31,700 nt of DNA from CAISDA01 sp050258555 (GTDB lineage: Bacteria; Bacteroidota; Ignavibacteria; UBA10030; UBA8401): positions 1-31,700 of the forward strand of contig JBLMZA010000047.1 in the NCBI GenBank assembly GCA_050258555.1, given 5' to 3'. Every line of letters starts with the position of its first letter. Within the stretch, counting starts at the first letter, position 1. The translations under genes and the position numbers were made by a program. Of this stretch, positions 1 to 8,703 are shown in pieces. Under the pieces are notes generated by a model that was not told the DNA's origin, did no database searches, and was given only the letters and a program-made list of their open reading frames with translations.

Positions 1-2103
1 CTCCTGACAGGCTTCCTCGTGGTTGCGGGGCTGACTGCGGTTGTCGGCATCTACGGCTATGTCACCATCATGCGGATTACCGCGTTCGGACATCGCGTTG
101 CAAAGCAGAACGCGCCGGCGATTCTCTATGTCGGCAACATCGGCACCTATCTGAACTCGATGGCCGCGGTGGAACGGGGACTCGTCAATCCGGGATTCAC
201 CGAACGGAAGATCCGGAACGCTCAGAACCTGGCATTCTCATCGAAGATGGCCGGCCTGAAGAAAAACATCGACCTCTACGATCAGAGTCCGAAGAATGAC
301 CGCGACGAGAAATTGTGGCAGGAGTTCAAGAACGTCTACCGGCAGTGGAGCGTGTTCCAGCAGGATTTTGCGGCGCTCTCCAGGGAGATGGACGGGCTGG
401 TCGCGCAGGGCGTCTCGATGAAGGATCCGAAGGCCGCAAGCCTCAATGACCGGATGCTGACGGCGTATCTGAAGGAGCGCGAGCCGTTCGTCAAGCTGTC
501 CGATCTTGCGGTGGCGCTGACAAACAGCAATTCGGAACAGATTGCCGCGGCCAATGAAGAAATCGAAAAGACCGAACTCTACGCGGTGACCGGTATCCTG
601 CTCATCACGCTTGCGGGGTTGGGCGCCGCCATCGCCATCGGGATCTATATTTCGCGGCTCATCGGCCGGCCGATCCGTCAGGCGACCGAGTGCATGGCGA
701 CGCTGAACCTGGGCAGCCTTCAGGCGAAAATGGACTGGGACACGAAGGACGAGTTGGGCGATATGGCGCGCATGATCAACAGCTTTACAGGAACGCTCAC
801 GCGCTACGTCGGCTCGATCTACGACACGGCCGAGGGAAAGTTCACATACGTCCGCAAGGTCAACGACACGCGGAACGAGCTTGCGCCTGCGCTCGAGACG
901 ATCGTCAACACGCTGAAGGAACTGCAAAACGAAACCGAACTTATGATTCATCAGTACGGGGAAGGCAACATTTCGTATAAGGGAGACGAGGCGAAGTTCA
1001 AGGGCGGATACCGTTCCATCGTCGAGGGATTCAACGCATCGGTCAATACGATCGTGACGGTTGTGCAGAACGGCAACAGCGTGATGAGGGAACTCGGAGA
1101 AGGCAATCTCACGGCGCGCATGACCGGCGAATACCGGAATGACTTCAAGGCGTTTCAGGACAGCATCAATTCGCTCGGCGCCTCGCTTGAAAAGCTGGTC
1201 GGCGAAATATCGGATGCCGTGGCAGCAACCGCGAGCGCCAGCGCGCAGATCTCGTCGAGCAGCGAGGAGATGGCATCTGGAACGCAGGAGCAGAGTTCGC
1301 AGACCGCGGAAGTGGCATCGGCCATCGAGGAGATGTCGAGGACGATCATCGAGACGACACGCAATGCCGACCATGCCTCGCGCGCCGCGCTCAACGCAGG
1401 GTCGATCGCGAAGGAAGGCGGGAAAGTCGTCAATGAGACAGTGGCGGGCATGGTGCGCATCGAAGCCGTGGTCAAGAAATCCGCGGAAACCGTTCTCGAA
1501 CTCGGCAAATCCTCGGACCAGATCGGAGAGATCATACAGGTGATCGACGATATTGCCGACCAGACGAACCTGCTGGCATTGAACGCGGCGATCGAAGCCG
1601 CGCGGGCAGGCGAGCAGGGAAGGGGCTTCGCGGTCGTAGCCGATGAAGTGAGAAAGCTTGCCGAACGCACGACGAAGGCCACGAAGGAAATCGCCGGCAT
1701 GATCAAGCAGATACAGCACGAGACCGCCGGCGCCGTCGAGTCGATGCAGCAGGGACCCGCGGAAGTGGAACAGGGAAAGATGATGGCCGAGAAGGCGGGC
1801 GTGTCGCTGAAAGAGATCATCGACGGCGCCGAACAGGTGGTGGGCATCGTCACGCAGGTCGCCAAAGCGAGCCAGGAACAGACCAGCGCTTCCGAGCAGA
1901 TCACGAAGAACATCGAGATGATCAGCAGCGTCACGCACGAAAGTGCGGCGGGCGTGCAGCAGATCGCACGGGCGGCGGCCGATCTCAACAACCTGACGGA
2001 AAATCTACAGAACCTGATCGCGCATTTCACGATCAGCGCAAACCGTGCTGCAGGCACACACAACAACATCATTGCCGCCGGACGGCAATTGACAGGAAGA
2101 TGA
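1..2103 (+). CDS. Methyl-accepting chemotaxis protein with several HAMP-like units (5' end outside window)
   Basis: This is a transmembrane chemoreceptor that signals to a CheA/CheW array. The reading frame is open from base 1, and the first codons read as the end of a first membrane helix (LLTGFLVVAGL), so the true start lies just upstream. A periplasmic helical sensor region follows, then a second membrane helix near bases 577-660. Next comes a HAMP domain with two further HAMP-like segments (around 940-1060 and 1080-1200, each with a GEGN motif). The signalling domain has the conserved hairpin tip DQTNLLALNAAIEAARAGEQ near 1558-1617 and a GRGFAVVADEVRKLAERT segment after it. No C-terminal CheR-tethering pentapeptide is visible. 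No other chemotaxis gene is in the window. The ligand cannot be told from the sequence. The family call is secure. Confidence 0.95.
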   Translation, partial: LLTGFLVVAGLTAVVGIYGYVTIMRITAFGHRVAKQNAPAILYVGNIGTYLNSMAAVERGLVNPGFTERKIRNAQNLAFSSKMAGLKKNIDLYDQSPKNDRDEKLWQEFKNVYRQWSVFQQDFAALSREMDGLVAQGVSMKDPKAASLNDRMLTAYLKEREPFVKLSDLAVALTNSNSEQIAAANEEIEKTELYAVTGILLITLAGLGAAIAIGIYISRLIGRPIRQATECMATLNLGSLQAKMDWDTKDELGDMARMINSFTGTLTRYVGSIYDTAEGKFTYVRKVNDTRNELAPALETIVNTLKELQNETELMIHQYGEGNISYKGDEAKFKGGYRSIVEGFNASVNTIVTVVQNGNSVMRELGEGNLTARMTGEYRNDFKAFQDSINSLGASLEKLVGEISDAVAATASASAQISSSSEEMASGTQEQSSQTAEVASAIEEMSRTIIETTRNADHASRAALNAGSIAKEGGKVVNETVAGMVRIEAVVKKSAETVLELGKSSDQIGEIIQVIDDIADQTNLLALNAAIEAARAGEQGRGFAVVADEVRKLAERTTKATKEIAGMIKQIQHETAGAVESMQQGPAEVEQGKMMAEKAGVSLKEIIDGAEQVVGIVTQVAKASQEQTSASEQITKNIEMISSVTHESAAGVQQIARAAADLNNLTENLQNLIAHFTISANRAAGTHNNIIAAGRQLTGR

Positions 2104-2110
2104 GGAACCG

Positions 2111-3466
2111 ATGAAAAGATTTTCGATCACGACCATGCCGCTTCTGGCCCTCTGGATGTGTCTCATCGTCGCAGCACCGGCAGGCGCGCAGACCACCGGC
2201 ACATCCGGCCATCAGCCGGCGGCATTCAAGCTGAGCATCACGGAACGATTCCGGATCGAGACGTACGACAACACCGTGACGCTCTCGAAGGCGGCAAAGG
2301 CGGCAAGCTCCTATGCCCGCAACCGCATCAATGTCATGGCGCAGTGGTATCCCGATCCGTCGGTCGAACTCGCCGCGATGGTCTCGAACGAGTTCAGGAA
2401 TTATTTTTCTCCTTCCACAAACAGCTTCCACATGAACGAGGTCTACTTCGATCAGCTGTATGTGAAGGTGAAGACCGCGGGGCTGGCCGACGGCGAACTC
2501 ACGCTGGGGCGTCAGAATATCACGCTCGGCGAAGGCTTCCTGGTGATGGAAGGAACGCCGCTGGACGGCTCTCGCTCCATTTATTTCAACGCCGCACGGT
2601 TCGACTGGAACGCTTCTCCCATTCATCAGCTCACGTTCTTCTACACCTATCAGCCGAAGATCGACAAGCTGCCCGTGCTCAACGGCAGGGATATCGATCC
2701 CTCCAATCAGGGCGACGGATCGTGGAATCTTGCCGAGCAGACGGAATCGGGAGGCGGACTGTATTACACGGGTAAACTTGCCGACGTCAATCTTCAGGCC
2801 TATGTGCTTCGGAAGGATTATCTCGATCCCGATGTGAAAGCCGGCCAGACGACGCACGGCGTCAACACGGCCGGCGGCAGAGTCAGCGCGGCATTCGACC
2901 GGCACTTCAGCGCCACGGCCGAGGGTGCATGGCAGTTCGGCACGTCGCAGCACATCCGCAAGAACGCATTCGGAGGATACGCCTACGGCACATACGCTTC
3001 GCTGGCAGAGCCGGGAATCATTCCGAAAAAAATCTCCATCGGCGCCGTCTATCTGAGCGGCGACGACCGTTCAACGAAGGATGATGAGGGATGGGATCCG
3101 CTGTTTTCGCGATGGCCGAAGTGGAGCGATTCGTACGTCTATACGCAGGTGAAGGAGTTCGGCAAGCCGGCGTATTGGTCGAACATGATGTCGCTCTATG
3201 CGTCGATGCTGTTCTCGCTCGACGATCAGTTCGATGTGAGCGCAGCCTATCATCATCTCACGGCGCCGCAGGCCGGCACGGCAACAGCATTGCTCAGCGG
3301 AAAGGGCGATGTGCGCGGCGACCTCTTCATTGCAAAGCTGCTGTTCACGATGTCGAAAACCGTTTCAGGGCACGTGATCATCGAGCATTTCATTCCCGGC
3401 AATTACTATTTCGACAATGCCGATGTCAGCAACTGGGCGAGGATTGAACTGCTCTTCAAGCTCTGA
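2111..3466 (+). CDS. Outer-membrane beta-barrel protein, alginate-export/porin-like
   Basis: The 451-residue protein begins with a classical signal peptide (MKRFSITTMPLLALWMCLIV, with cleavage likely after AGA). The rest is rich in alternating hydrophobic and aromatic strands. Segments such as TLGRQNITLGEGF, and the end in alternating residues closing with LLFKL, are typical of outer-membrane barrels in the alginate-export superfamily. It probably forms a channel for small solutes in the outer membrane; the substrate is unknown. It starts 7 bp after the chemoreceptor stop, so the two may be co-transcribed, which would be an unusual pairing of a receptor with a porin. Its last 11 bases overlap the end of the convergent FAD oxidoreductase gene. 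Barrel identity is likely, exact subfamily less so. Confidence 0.75.
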   Translation: MKRFSITTMPLLALWMCLIVAAPAGAQTTGTSGHQPAAFKLSITERFRIETYDNTVTLSKAAKAASSYARNRINVMAQWYPDPSVELAAMVSNEFRNYFSPSTNSFHMNEVYFDQLYVKVKTAGLADGELTLGRQNITLGEGFLVMEGTPLDGSRSIYFNAARFDWNASPIHQLTFFYTYQPKIDKLPVLNGRDIDPSNQGDGSWNLAEQTESGGGLYYTGKLADVNLQAYVLRKDYLDPDVKAGQTTHGVNTAGGRVSAAFDRHFSATAEGAWQFGTSQHIRKNAFGGYAYGTYASLAEPGIIPKKISIGAVYLSGDDRSTKDDEGWDPLFSRWPKWSDSYVYTQVKEFGKPAYWSNMMSLYASMLFSLDDQFDVSAAYHHLTAPQAGTATALLSGKGDVRGDLFIAKLLFTMSKTVSGHVIIEHFIPGNYYFDNADVSNWARIELLFKL

Positions 3467-4622
3467 GCCGATCATGTGTCTCGAATCCCCGCGTGAGTGC
3501 AACGATGCGGGGCAGAAGGCCGGGAATCGCCTCTGCGGCGGAGAGTCCGATGGTGCAAAGCGGCGGAGACAGCAGGATCGTCTGGATGATTCGGGCGATC
3601 CTGATCCGCTTCCGGAACAGCTCGGCCTTTCTCTGCCGGTAGAGCGCTTCTGCGGCGCGGCGTGCGAGTCCATGACGGCGCTGGGCGTATAACACTTCCG
3701 CCACAAGCCGTCCTCCCTGCATCGCAATACCGATGCCATCGCCCGCCAGCGGCGCGATGACATCCGCAGCGTCTCCCGCCATGAAAATGCCGTCGACCAC
3801 GGGCTCCTTCCTTCCGAAAAAAATATTTCCTGTTCCATAGAGCGGCGCATGTGCGCACGATTCCTCGAACGCGTCGGTGAACGACTCGCGGAATGCACGA
3901 TTGCCCGCTGCCAGCCTCGCAAGCTGCCGGCGCGGAGGCTCGTCGTCCGGCTGCCGCTTCTCAAGAAAACAGACCGTGACGGCGCCGCTGTTCACGGCGT
4001 TCACTCCGCAGTAGAGATGCGAGCCGGTGAATAAATGGATCGCCCCGGTATCGAGCGCGGGGCAGAGCGCACGGTCCACATGAAGCTTGATTCCATTCAG
4101 ATGCGAACGCTCGGAGACGAAACGCCGGCCGAGCTGTTTGTCCAGCATGCTGTGCCGTCCGTATGCGCCGACAAGGCGGCGCGCCATGCATGCGTGCGGA
4201 CCCGATGCGTCCGTGATGCGTACCAGGTAGCGGTCGTCCTTCGGGATGATCTCCGTCACTTCGGCCGGCTGGAGCACAAAGGCTCCCTGCCGGCGCGCCC
4301 TTTCCAGCAGCAGGCGATCGAAGGCACCGCGCTTCATGGCGAAGGCGGGAAACCCGAGACGGGCATGGACGGTCTGTCCCTGTTCGGAATGAATGCGGAG
4401 CGCGCCGATCTCATTCGGCGAAGCCTCGAGAAAGGCATCGAACAGTCCCAGTTCCTTCAGGCACATGCTCACTTCATTCGAGAGAAATTCCCCGCAGACT
4501 GTCTCGCGCGGAAACGCCGACTTTTCAATCACGCAGACTTCCTCATCCATGCTGCGCAGATAGAGGGCGCATGCGCTTCCGGCGGGGCCGCCGCCGATGA
4601 TGACTGTATCGAATGTTTCCAT
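3456..4622 (-). CDS. FAD-dependent oxidoreductase, geranylgeranyl-reductase-like flavoprotein
   Basis: This 388-residue flavoprotein has the N-terminal Rossmann dinucleotide motif GGGPAG (residues 10-15), an ETVCGEFLS segment (about 40-48), and the second FAD-binding motif MAGDAAD (281-287) followed by a GDGIGIAM stretch. These are hallmarks of the geranylgeranyl-reductase/hydroxylase group of flavoproteins. It is the last gene of a minus-strand set, 24 bp after the methyltransferase and downstream of the type III polyketide synthase. In comparable operons the flavoprotein hydroxylates or oxidises an alkylresorcinol or alkylpyrone ring to a quinone-type product, and by context that is its likely role here. 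An alternative is reduction of isoprenoid double bonds. A Shine-Dalgarno-like AGAAGG precedes the ATG. Confidence 0.85.
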   Translation of the reverse strand: METFDTVIIGGGPAGSACALYLRSMDEEVCVIEKSAFPRETVCGEFLSNEVSMCLKELGLFDAFLEASPNEIGALRIHSEQGQTVHARLGFPAFAMKRGAFDRLLLERARRQGAFVLQPAEVTEIIPKDDRYLVRITDASGPHACMARRLVGAYGRHSMLDKQLGRRFVSERSHLNGIKLHVDRALCPALDTGAIHLFTGSHLYCGVNAVNSGAVTVCFLEKRQPDDEPPRRQLARLAAGNRAFRESFTDAFEESCAHAPLYGTGNIFFGRKEPVVDGIFMAGDAADVIAPLAGDGIGIAMQGGRLVAEVLYAQRRHGLARRAAEALYRQRKAELFRKRIRIARIIQTILLSPPLCTIGLSAAEAIPGLLPRIVALTRGFETHDRLRA

Positions 4623-4646
4623 GTCCGGCCTTCTTCTGTGATTGCG

Positions 4647-5312
4647 TCATTTTCGCAGCACCACAAGCCACCGGAACGCCCAGCGCCGGCGGATGGTCAC
4701 GTGAGCGACACGCAGACGGGCGATTACCGACTCGAGATCACGGCGGGAAAACGCCCGCTGCACCGAAAGAGGACCGTCGTGACGCACCATCGGACTCGCC
4801 GGGAGCAGGCGCGTCAGCATCCAGATGGCCGCGTGAGCGATCGCGGAACGGCGCAGATCGTTGATCACGACGCCGAGGCGCGCCGCGGCAAGGAATGACG
4901 AGAGCAGGCGGACCATGTCATGTTCGGTGAAATGATGAAGGAACAGGGAGAGATGCACGATGTCGACGCTATTGTCGCGCACGGGAAGCCGGAAGGCATC
5001 GGCGCACACGATCGGAGCATCGGCATTCCGCTCGCGCACATACCGGCAGACACCCGTATTCAGATCCATGCTGATGACGGTCGTCTCTTTTGCATTGGGC
5101 AGGTTCGCAAGCGTATCCGACGCGCCGGAACCGACATCGAGGATCGTCAGCGGCCGGTGCTTTCCTTCCGTAATATGGAGAATGCCGTCTTTGCTGACGC
5201 TTCGTCCCCCCAGCAGCATGTTGATGATGCGAAGTTCATCCAGCGCGCGGTCGATACGGCTGTCGGTGATCGACATGTCATCCATGATCTCTTTGTCATG
5301 CCGGCGTTCCAT
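4647..5312 (-). CDS. Class I SAM-dependent methyltransferase
   Basis: The 221-residue protein has the Rossmann-type SAM fold. Motif I is ILDVGSGASD (57-66), the acidic end of strand 2 is Asp83 (VISMDLN), motif III is ADAFRLP with Asp105, and SLFLHHF (about 122-128) follows. It starts 3 bp after the stop of the polyketide synthase gene (TAG-GCG-ATG) and ends 24 bp before the flavoprotein, so the three genes form one operon. Type III polyketide synthase operons often carry such a methyltransferase, which O- or C-methylates the phenolic or pyrone product; that substrate is inferred from context. Starts at Met10 or Met13 are possible. Methyltransferase identity is firm. Confidence 0.88.
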   Translation of the reverse strand: MERRHDKEIMDDMSITDSRIDRALDELRIINMLLGGRSVSKDGILHITEGKHRPLTILDVGSGASDTLANLPNAKETTVISMDLNTGVCRYVRERNADAPIVCADAFRLPVRDNSVDIVHLSLFLHHFTEHDMVRLLSSFLAAARLGVVINDLRRSAIAHAAIWMLTRLLPASPMVRHDGPLSVQRAFSRRDLESVIARLRVAHVTIRRRWAFRWLVVLRK

Positions 5313-5315
5313 CGC

Positions 5316-6413
5316 CTATGCGATTCCTCTCATCACCGCGACTTCCATCGAAAGTCCCGGACCGAAGGCGACTGCGCAGCACCATTCTTCCGGCGCGATC
5401 GGGCGCGAATGCAGCAGTTCGCTGAGCACGAAGAGGATCGATGCCGACGACATGTTGCCGTACTGCCTCAGCACCGTGCGAGACGGTTCCATCGCGCGCG
5501 CATCCAGGTGCAGCCCCTGCTGCAGAGCGTCGAGGATGGCCCGTCCTCCCGGATGCAATGCCCAGTGTGCGATCTCTGCCACGGAGAGTCCCATCTCCTG
5601 AAGCATGCCATGAAGAGCGGGAACGGCGCGGTGCAGGATCGCAGCGGGAAGATCGGACGAGAGCTGCATTTCGAATCCCGCATCGCCTATATGCCATCCC
5701 ATCAGCTGAGAGGAGTCCGCAAAGACGACCGACTTCGTACCGATGAGTTCGAGACGGGCTTTGGGCCTGAGCGTTTCAGAGCGGGAAAAAAGCGCCGCCG
5801 CCGCGCCGTCGGCGAAGATCATGTTGGCCAGAATATTGTCTCGGGTCGGCTCTGTCTGCAGATGAAGGCTGCAGAGTTCGACCGAAACCAGCAGCACGGT
5901 TTCATCGCGTCTTTCGGCAGCTGCGAGGGCTTCAAGCGCCGAGGTGAAGCCGATGATCGAAGCGGCGCAGCCCATGAAGCCGATGGCCGTGCGCTTCACT
6001 GTGGCGGGAATACCGCACGAGCCGATCAGGTGATAATCGATGCCCGGAGCGAAGAACCCCGTGCAGGAGACCACAATGAGCCTGCTGACCGATGCCGGAT
6101 CGCATCCGGTCCCGGACAGCAGCGACTGCACGGCTTCGCAGGAAAGACGCTTCGACCATGTTTCGTATTCCTGCATGCGCGCCTTTGTGCCCGGAGTGCG
6201 GTAGGCGCCGTTTTCAGAATAAAATTTCTGCTGCGCCGAACTGTCTCCGTCAGGAATGACGATGTGCCGAGTTTCGATGCCCGAGAGCAGCGCTGCCGCT
6301 TCAATCAGGCGGCCTGTTATGGAACGCTGGCCCATCCGTTTGGCAAGTTCCGCGGCGGCGGTCGATTGGTCGACGAGATATGGGGGGGAAGCCGTTGCAA
6401 TATCGATCAGCAT
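5316..6413 (-). CDS. Type III polyketide synthase (chalcone/stilbene synthase family)
   Basis: The 365-residue protein is a homodimer-type ketosynthase that extends an acyl-CoA starter with malonyl-CoA and cyclises the chain into an alkylresorcinol or alkylpyrone. The full catalytic triad can be read: Cys149 in GFMGCAAS, His287 in ALHPGG, and Asn320 in QYGNMSS. The spacings (138 and 33) are close to plant chalcone synthase (164/303/336). The frame is open further upstream, but ATG 6413 is chosen because AAAGGAG lies 5 bases before it and the family N terminus begins here (MLIDIATASPP). It leads the operon with the methyltransferase and flavoprotein. The starter is not predictable; bacterial relatives with such partners often use fatty acyl chains, giving membrane phenolic lipids. 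Confidence 0.93.
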   Translation of the reverse strand: MLIDIATASPPYLVDQSTAAAELAKRMGQRSITGRLIEAAALLSGIETRHIVIPDGDSSAQQKFYSENGAYRTPGTKARMQEYETWSKRLSCEAVQSLLSGTGCDPASVSRLIVVSCTGFFAPGIDYHLIGSCGIPATVKRTAIGFMGCAASIIGFTSALEALAAAERRDETVLLVSVELCSLHLQTEPTRDNILANMIFADGAAAALFSRSETLRPKARLELIGTKSVVFADSSQLMGWHIGDAGFEMQLSSDLPAAILHRAVPALHGMLQEMGLSVAEIAHWALHPGGRAILDALQQGLHLDARAMEPSRTVLRQYGNMSSASILFVLSELLHSRPIAPEEWCCAVAFGPGLSMEVAVMRGIA

Positions 6414-6615
6414 GCGAGCTCCTTTCATGTGAAGATAGGAACACGGACTTGTGCCGTAAAATTTCCGGCCTCGATCGACGCCGGCACTAATTTGGGGAAA
6501 CATGCGTTCAAGACAGCGCGCTGCAGGATCGAACGGACTTTCTTCTTTTGAAAAAAATCGGTACGTTTTTACGGATTGAACAGTCGGTGCTCTTCCACAG
6601 GATGGGAAGTCAGCC
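6414..6615. promoter_or_regulatory. Divergent intergenic region between polyketide operon and sensor kinase
   Basis: This 202-bp gap must hold the promoters for two opposite transcription units. A strong Shine-Dalgarno AAAGGAG (minus strand, 6419-6425) serves the polyketide synthase. The stretch near 6540-6575 is A/T-rich (runs of A and T) compared with the surroundings, as expected of a promoter area. No convincing -35/-10 pair could be assigned. A GG-N10-GG string at 6483-6496 resembles a -24/-12 promoter but lacks the obligatory GC at -12. Confidence 0.4.
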
Positions 6616-8703
6616 ATGTCACTCATTTCCGTTCCATATGCGGCAGCATGCACTCTGATCGTTGTCGCGCTCATGACGACCGTACAGCACCGGCCGCGAA
6701 GCAGCAGGGCATGGAGTGTTGTGGCGGCGGTCATACAGTCCGCCGTCATACCGGCCGCAGAACTGGTCCGCACCGAAGCGCTCCACCCTGTGGTCCAGGC
6801 CTCGGCGTCGACGCTCATGCTGCTGGCGCTGCTGTTTCCGGCGCCTGTCTGGATGAACCGGCCGGCGGCCGCCTCCGAATCGGGTGCGACGCGGCGTGCC
6901 TATGCCGCGCTGGCATCGGTGCTTGCCTTCGGCGGCATCATCCTCTGTTTCGATCCTTTTCTGAATCCTCATCAGACGGTCATCCGTGTGCAGTTTGTGC
7001 CCTTCCGTACGGAAGCCTACGCCGTCATCACGCTCCTCATCATGCTCTTCATGATCGGCTATGCCGTCATGATGATGCGCCCCTTGCGGCGCTCGCGTTC
7101 GCGTGCCGAGAGGCGCCGGCTTGGGATCATCGCATGGTCTCCGATGGCCTTGACCGCCGCCGTACTTGCATCGGGCCTGCTCGTCCGCGATCCGCTGTCC
7201 TATGCCGTCTCGCTCAGCGTTTTTTCGTGCGCTGCGGCCTTCGCGCTGATCGCGGCTGCGGCGGAGCGTCCGCTGCCGGTCTCGCTCTCGGCGCTGCCGA
7301 CGGAAATTACCTATGCTCTTTCCTCGGCGGTCATTTTTGCACTGGCCTTTGCGCTGATCGATATCGCGGGAAGCGCGCTGGGCACCGCCTTCGGTATCCG
7401 TGAGCTTGTCGGAAAGGCCGTCCTCGTGGTCGTCATCGGACTGGTGTTCTGGCCGCTTGTGCTGCGCGTTCAAAAGATGGTAAGACATGTGTTTTACAGC
7501 GATGTCGAGAAAATCCGTTCGCTCTTTATGGAGTTTATGGATCAGGCGCGAAGCATGACGAGCATCGAATCGATCGCGGAAGCGTTCTGCAGCTGCCTTG
7601 AGGACGCGTTCAATGTGTCGCGCAGCGAGCTGTTTCTGCTCGATGAGGCGGGGACGTCCTACCGGTGCGTCCAGATGCACGAGCGGGAATTTCATTCAAC
7701 GGGAGCGCTGCCGGAACTTTTCGCCGCTTCATCGTCGCCGCGTGCCGCAGCAGACTGCATCGCGCTCTGCACTGAGGAGGAGCGGCGCGTGCTGCGCGAA
7801 TATGAAAAGGGCACGGTTGTGCCGATTCTCTTCGGAAAGCGGATCCGCGGATTTCTCTTTGCGGGTCCGCATCTGAGCGGCCGGATCTTCCATCGGAGGG
7901 CATCGTTCGGCGATGCATTCACGCCGGCGGTGCGTGCGCTCGCGTTCATCGTCGACAGGCAGAACCTGATCGAGCGCCTCAGGCGCGACGAGCTTCGCTT
8001 TGCGCAGGAGGACCGCCTGGCCGTTCTCGGCACATTCGGCGCCGGCATTGCGCACGAACTGCGCAATCCGCTCAATGTCATTTCCACATCGGCGCAGACG
8101 ATTCTGCGCCGTCCGGATGACAACGACATGCATGCAGAGGTGGCGCAATTCATCGCCGAAGAATCGCGCCGTATGAGCCGCACGATCGATGAATTTCTGC
8201 GCTTCTCGAAATCGAACGTGCCCGAATGGAAGAACGACGACATTCATAACATCATCGACAATGCGCTGCGCTCGGTGCAGATGAAAATCGAAGCCATGCG
8301 CATCCTTGTCTGCATCAACATTCCGCCGGGCTTCACGCGCGTCGTCACGTCCGTGCGCCATCTGGAACACGCGCTGGGCAACATCATGCTGAATGCCGTC
8401 GAGGCGATGGACGACGGGGGAGCGTTGACGATCACGGTGAGGGATGAAACACGGCCGGGCAGGGATCTGCCGGAGCGCATGTCCATCGAGATCCGGGATA
8501 CGGGCCGGGGAATTCCCGAAGAGCTTCTGGAGAAAATCTTCGATCCCTTCTTCACCACAAAAAGCGAAGGAACGGGGCTCGGGCTTCCCATTGTCCGCAT
8601 GATTCTTCATACCATCGGCGCATCGGTCTCGGCTTCATCGACGGACCGCGGCGCCGCGTTTACGATATCGCTGCCGGTTGACGGAAGGAGCCGCTATGAC
8701 TAA
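6616..8703 (+). CDS. Membrane-bound sensor histidine kinase (PrsK-like architecture)
   Basis: This 695-residue kinase has a long N-terminal membrane region (several hydrophobic helices over about residues 1-290), a GAF-like linker (about 310-450), a dimerisation/phosphoacceptor helix with His480 in GIAHELRNP, and a catalytic ATPase domain with N box NIMLNAVEAM, G1 DTGRGIP and G2 GTGLGLPIV. The order membrane region, GAF, HisKA, HATPase resembles the PrsK kinases of PEP-CTERM/exosortase systems, but no exosortase or PEP-CTERM protein is present. The stop overlaps the start of the response regulator by 8 bp (ATGACTAA), so the two are translationally coupled and form a cognate pair. The signal is unknown. 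It lies just upstream of the inositol cluster, which it may control through its partner. Confidence 0.93.
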   Translation: MSLISVPYAAACTLIVVALMTTVQHRPRSSRAWSVVAAVIQSAVIPAAELVRTEALHPVVQASASTLMLLALLFPAPVWMNRPAAASESGATRRAYAALASVLAFGGIILCFDPFLNPHQTVIRVQFVPFRTEAYAVITLLIMLFMIGYAVMMMRPLRRSRSRAERRRLGIIAWSPMALTAAVLASGLLVRDPLSYAVSLSVFSCAAAFALIAAAAERPLPVSLSALPTEITYALSSAVIFALAFALIDIAGSALGTAFGIRELVGKAVLVVVIGLVFWPLVLRVQKMVRHVFYSDVEKIRSLFMEFMDQARSMTSIESIAEAFCSCLEDAFNVSRSELFLLDEAGTSYRCVQMHEREFHSTGALPELFAASSSPRAAADCIALCTEEERRVLREYEKGTVVPILFGKRIRGFLFAGPHLSGRIFHRRASFGDAFTPAVRALAFIVDRQNLIERLRRDELRFAQEDRLAVLGTFGAGIAHELRNPLNVISTSAQTILRRPDDNDMHAEVAQFIAEESRRMSRTIDEFLRFSKSNVPEWKNDDIHNIIDNALRSVQMKIEAMRILVCINIPPGFTRVVTSVRHLEHALGNIMLNAVEAMDDGGALTITVRDETRPGRDLPERMSIEIRDTGRGIPEELLEKIFDPFFTTKSEGTGLGLPIVRMILHTIGASVSASSTDRGAAFTISLPVDGRSRYD

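Noticed and set aside
6483..6496. Possible second sigma-54 promoter before the sensor kinase
   Set aside because: The spacing is GG-N10-GG; the -12 element needs GC, so the match fails at an essential base.
4920..6551. Long plus-strand open frame of 543 codons opposite the polyketide operon
   Set aside because: It is antisense to two genes with intact catalytic motifs, has no recognisable domain, and its composition reflects the GC-rich third codon positions of the opposite strand.
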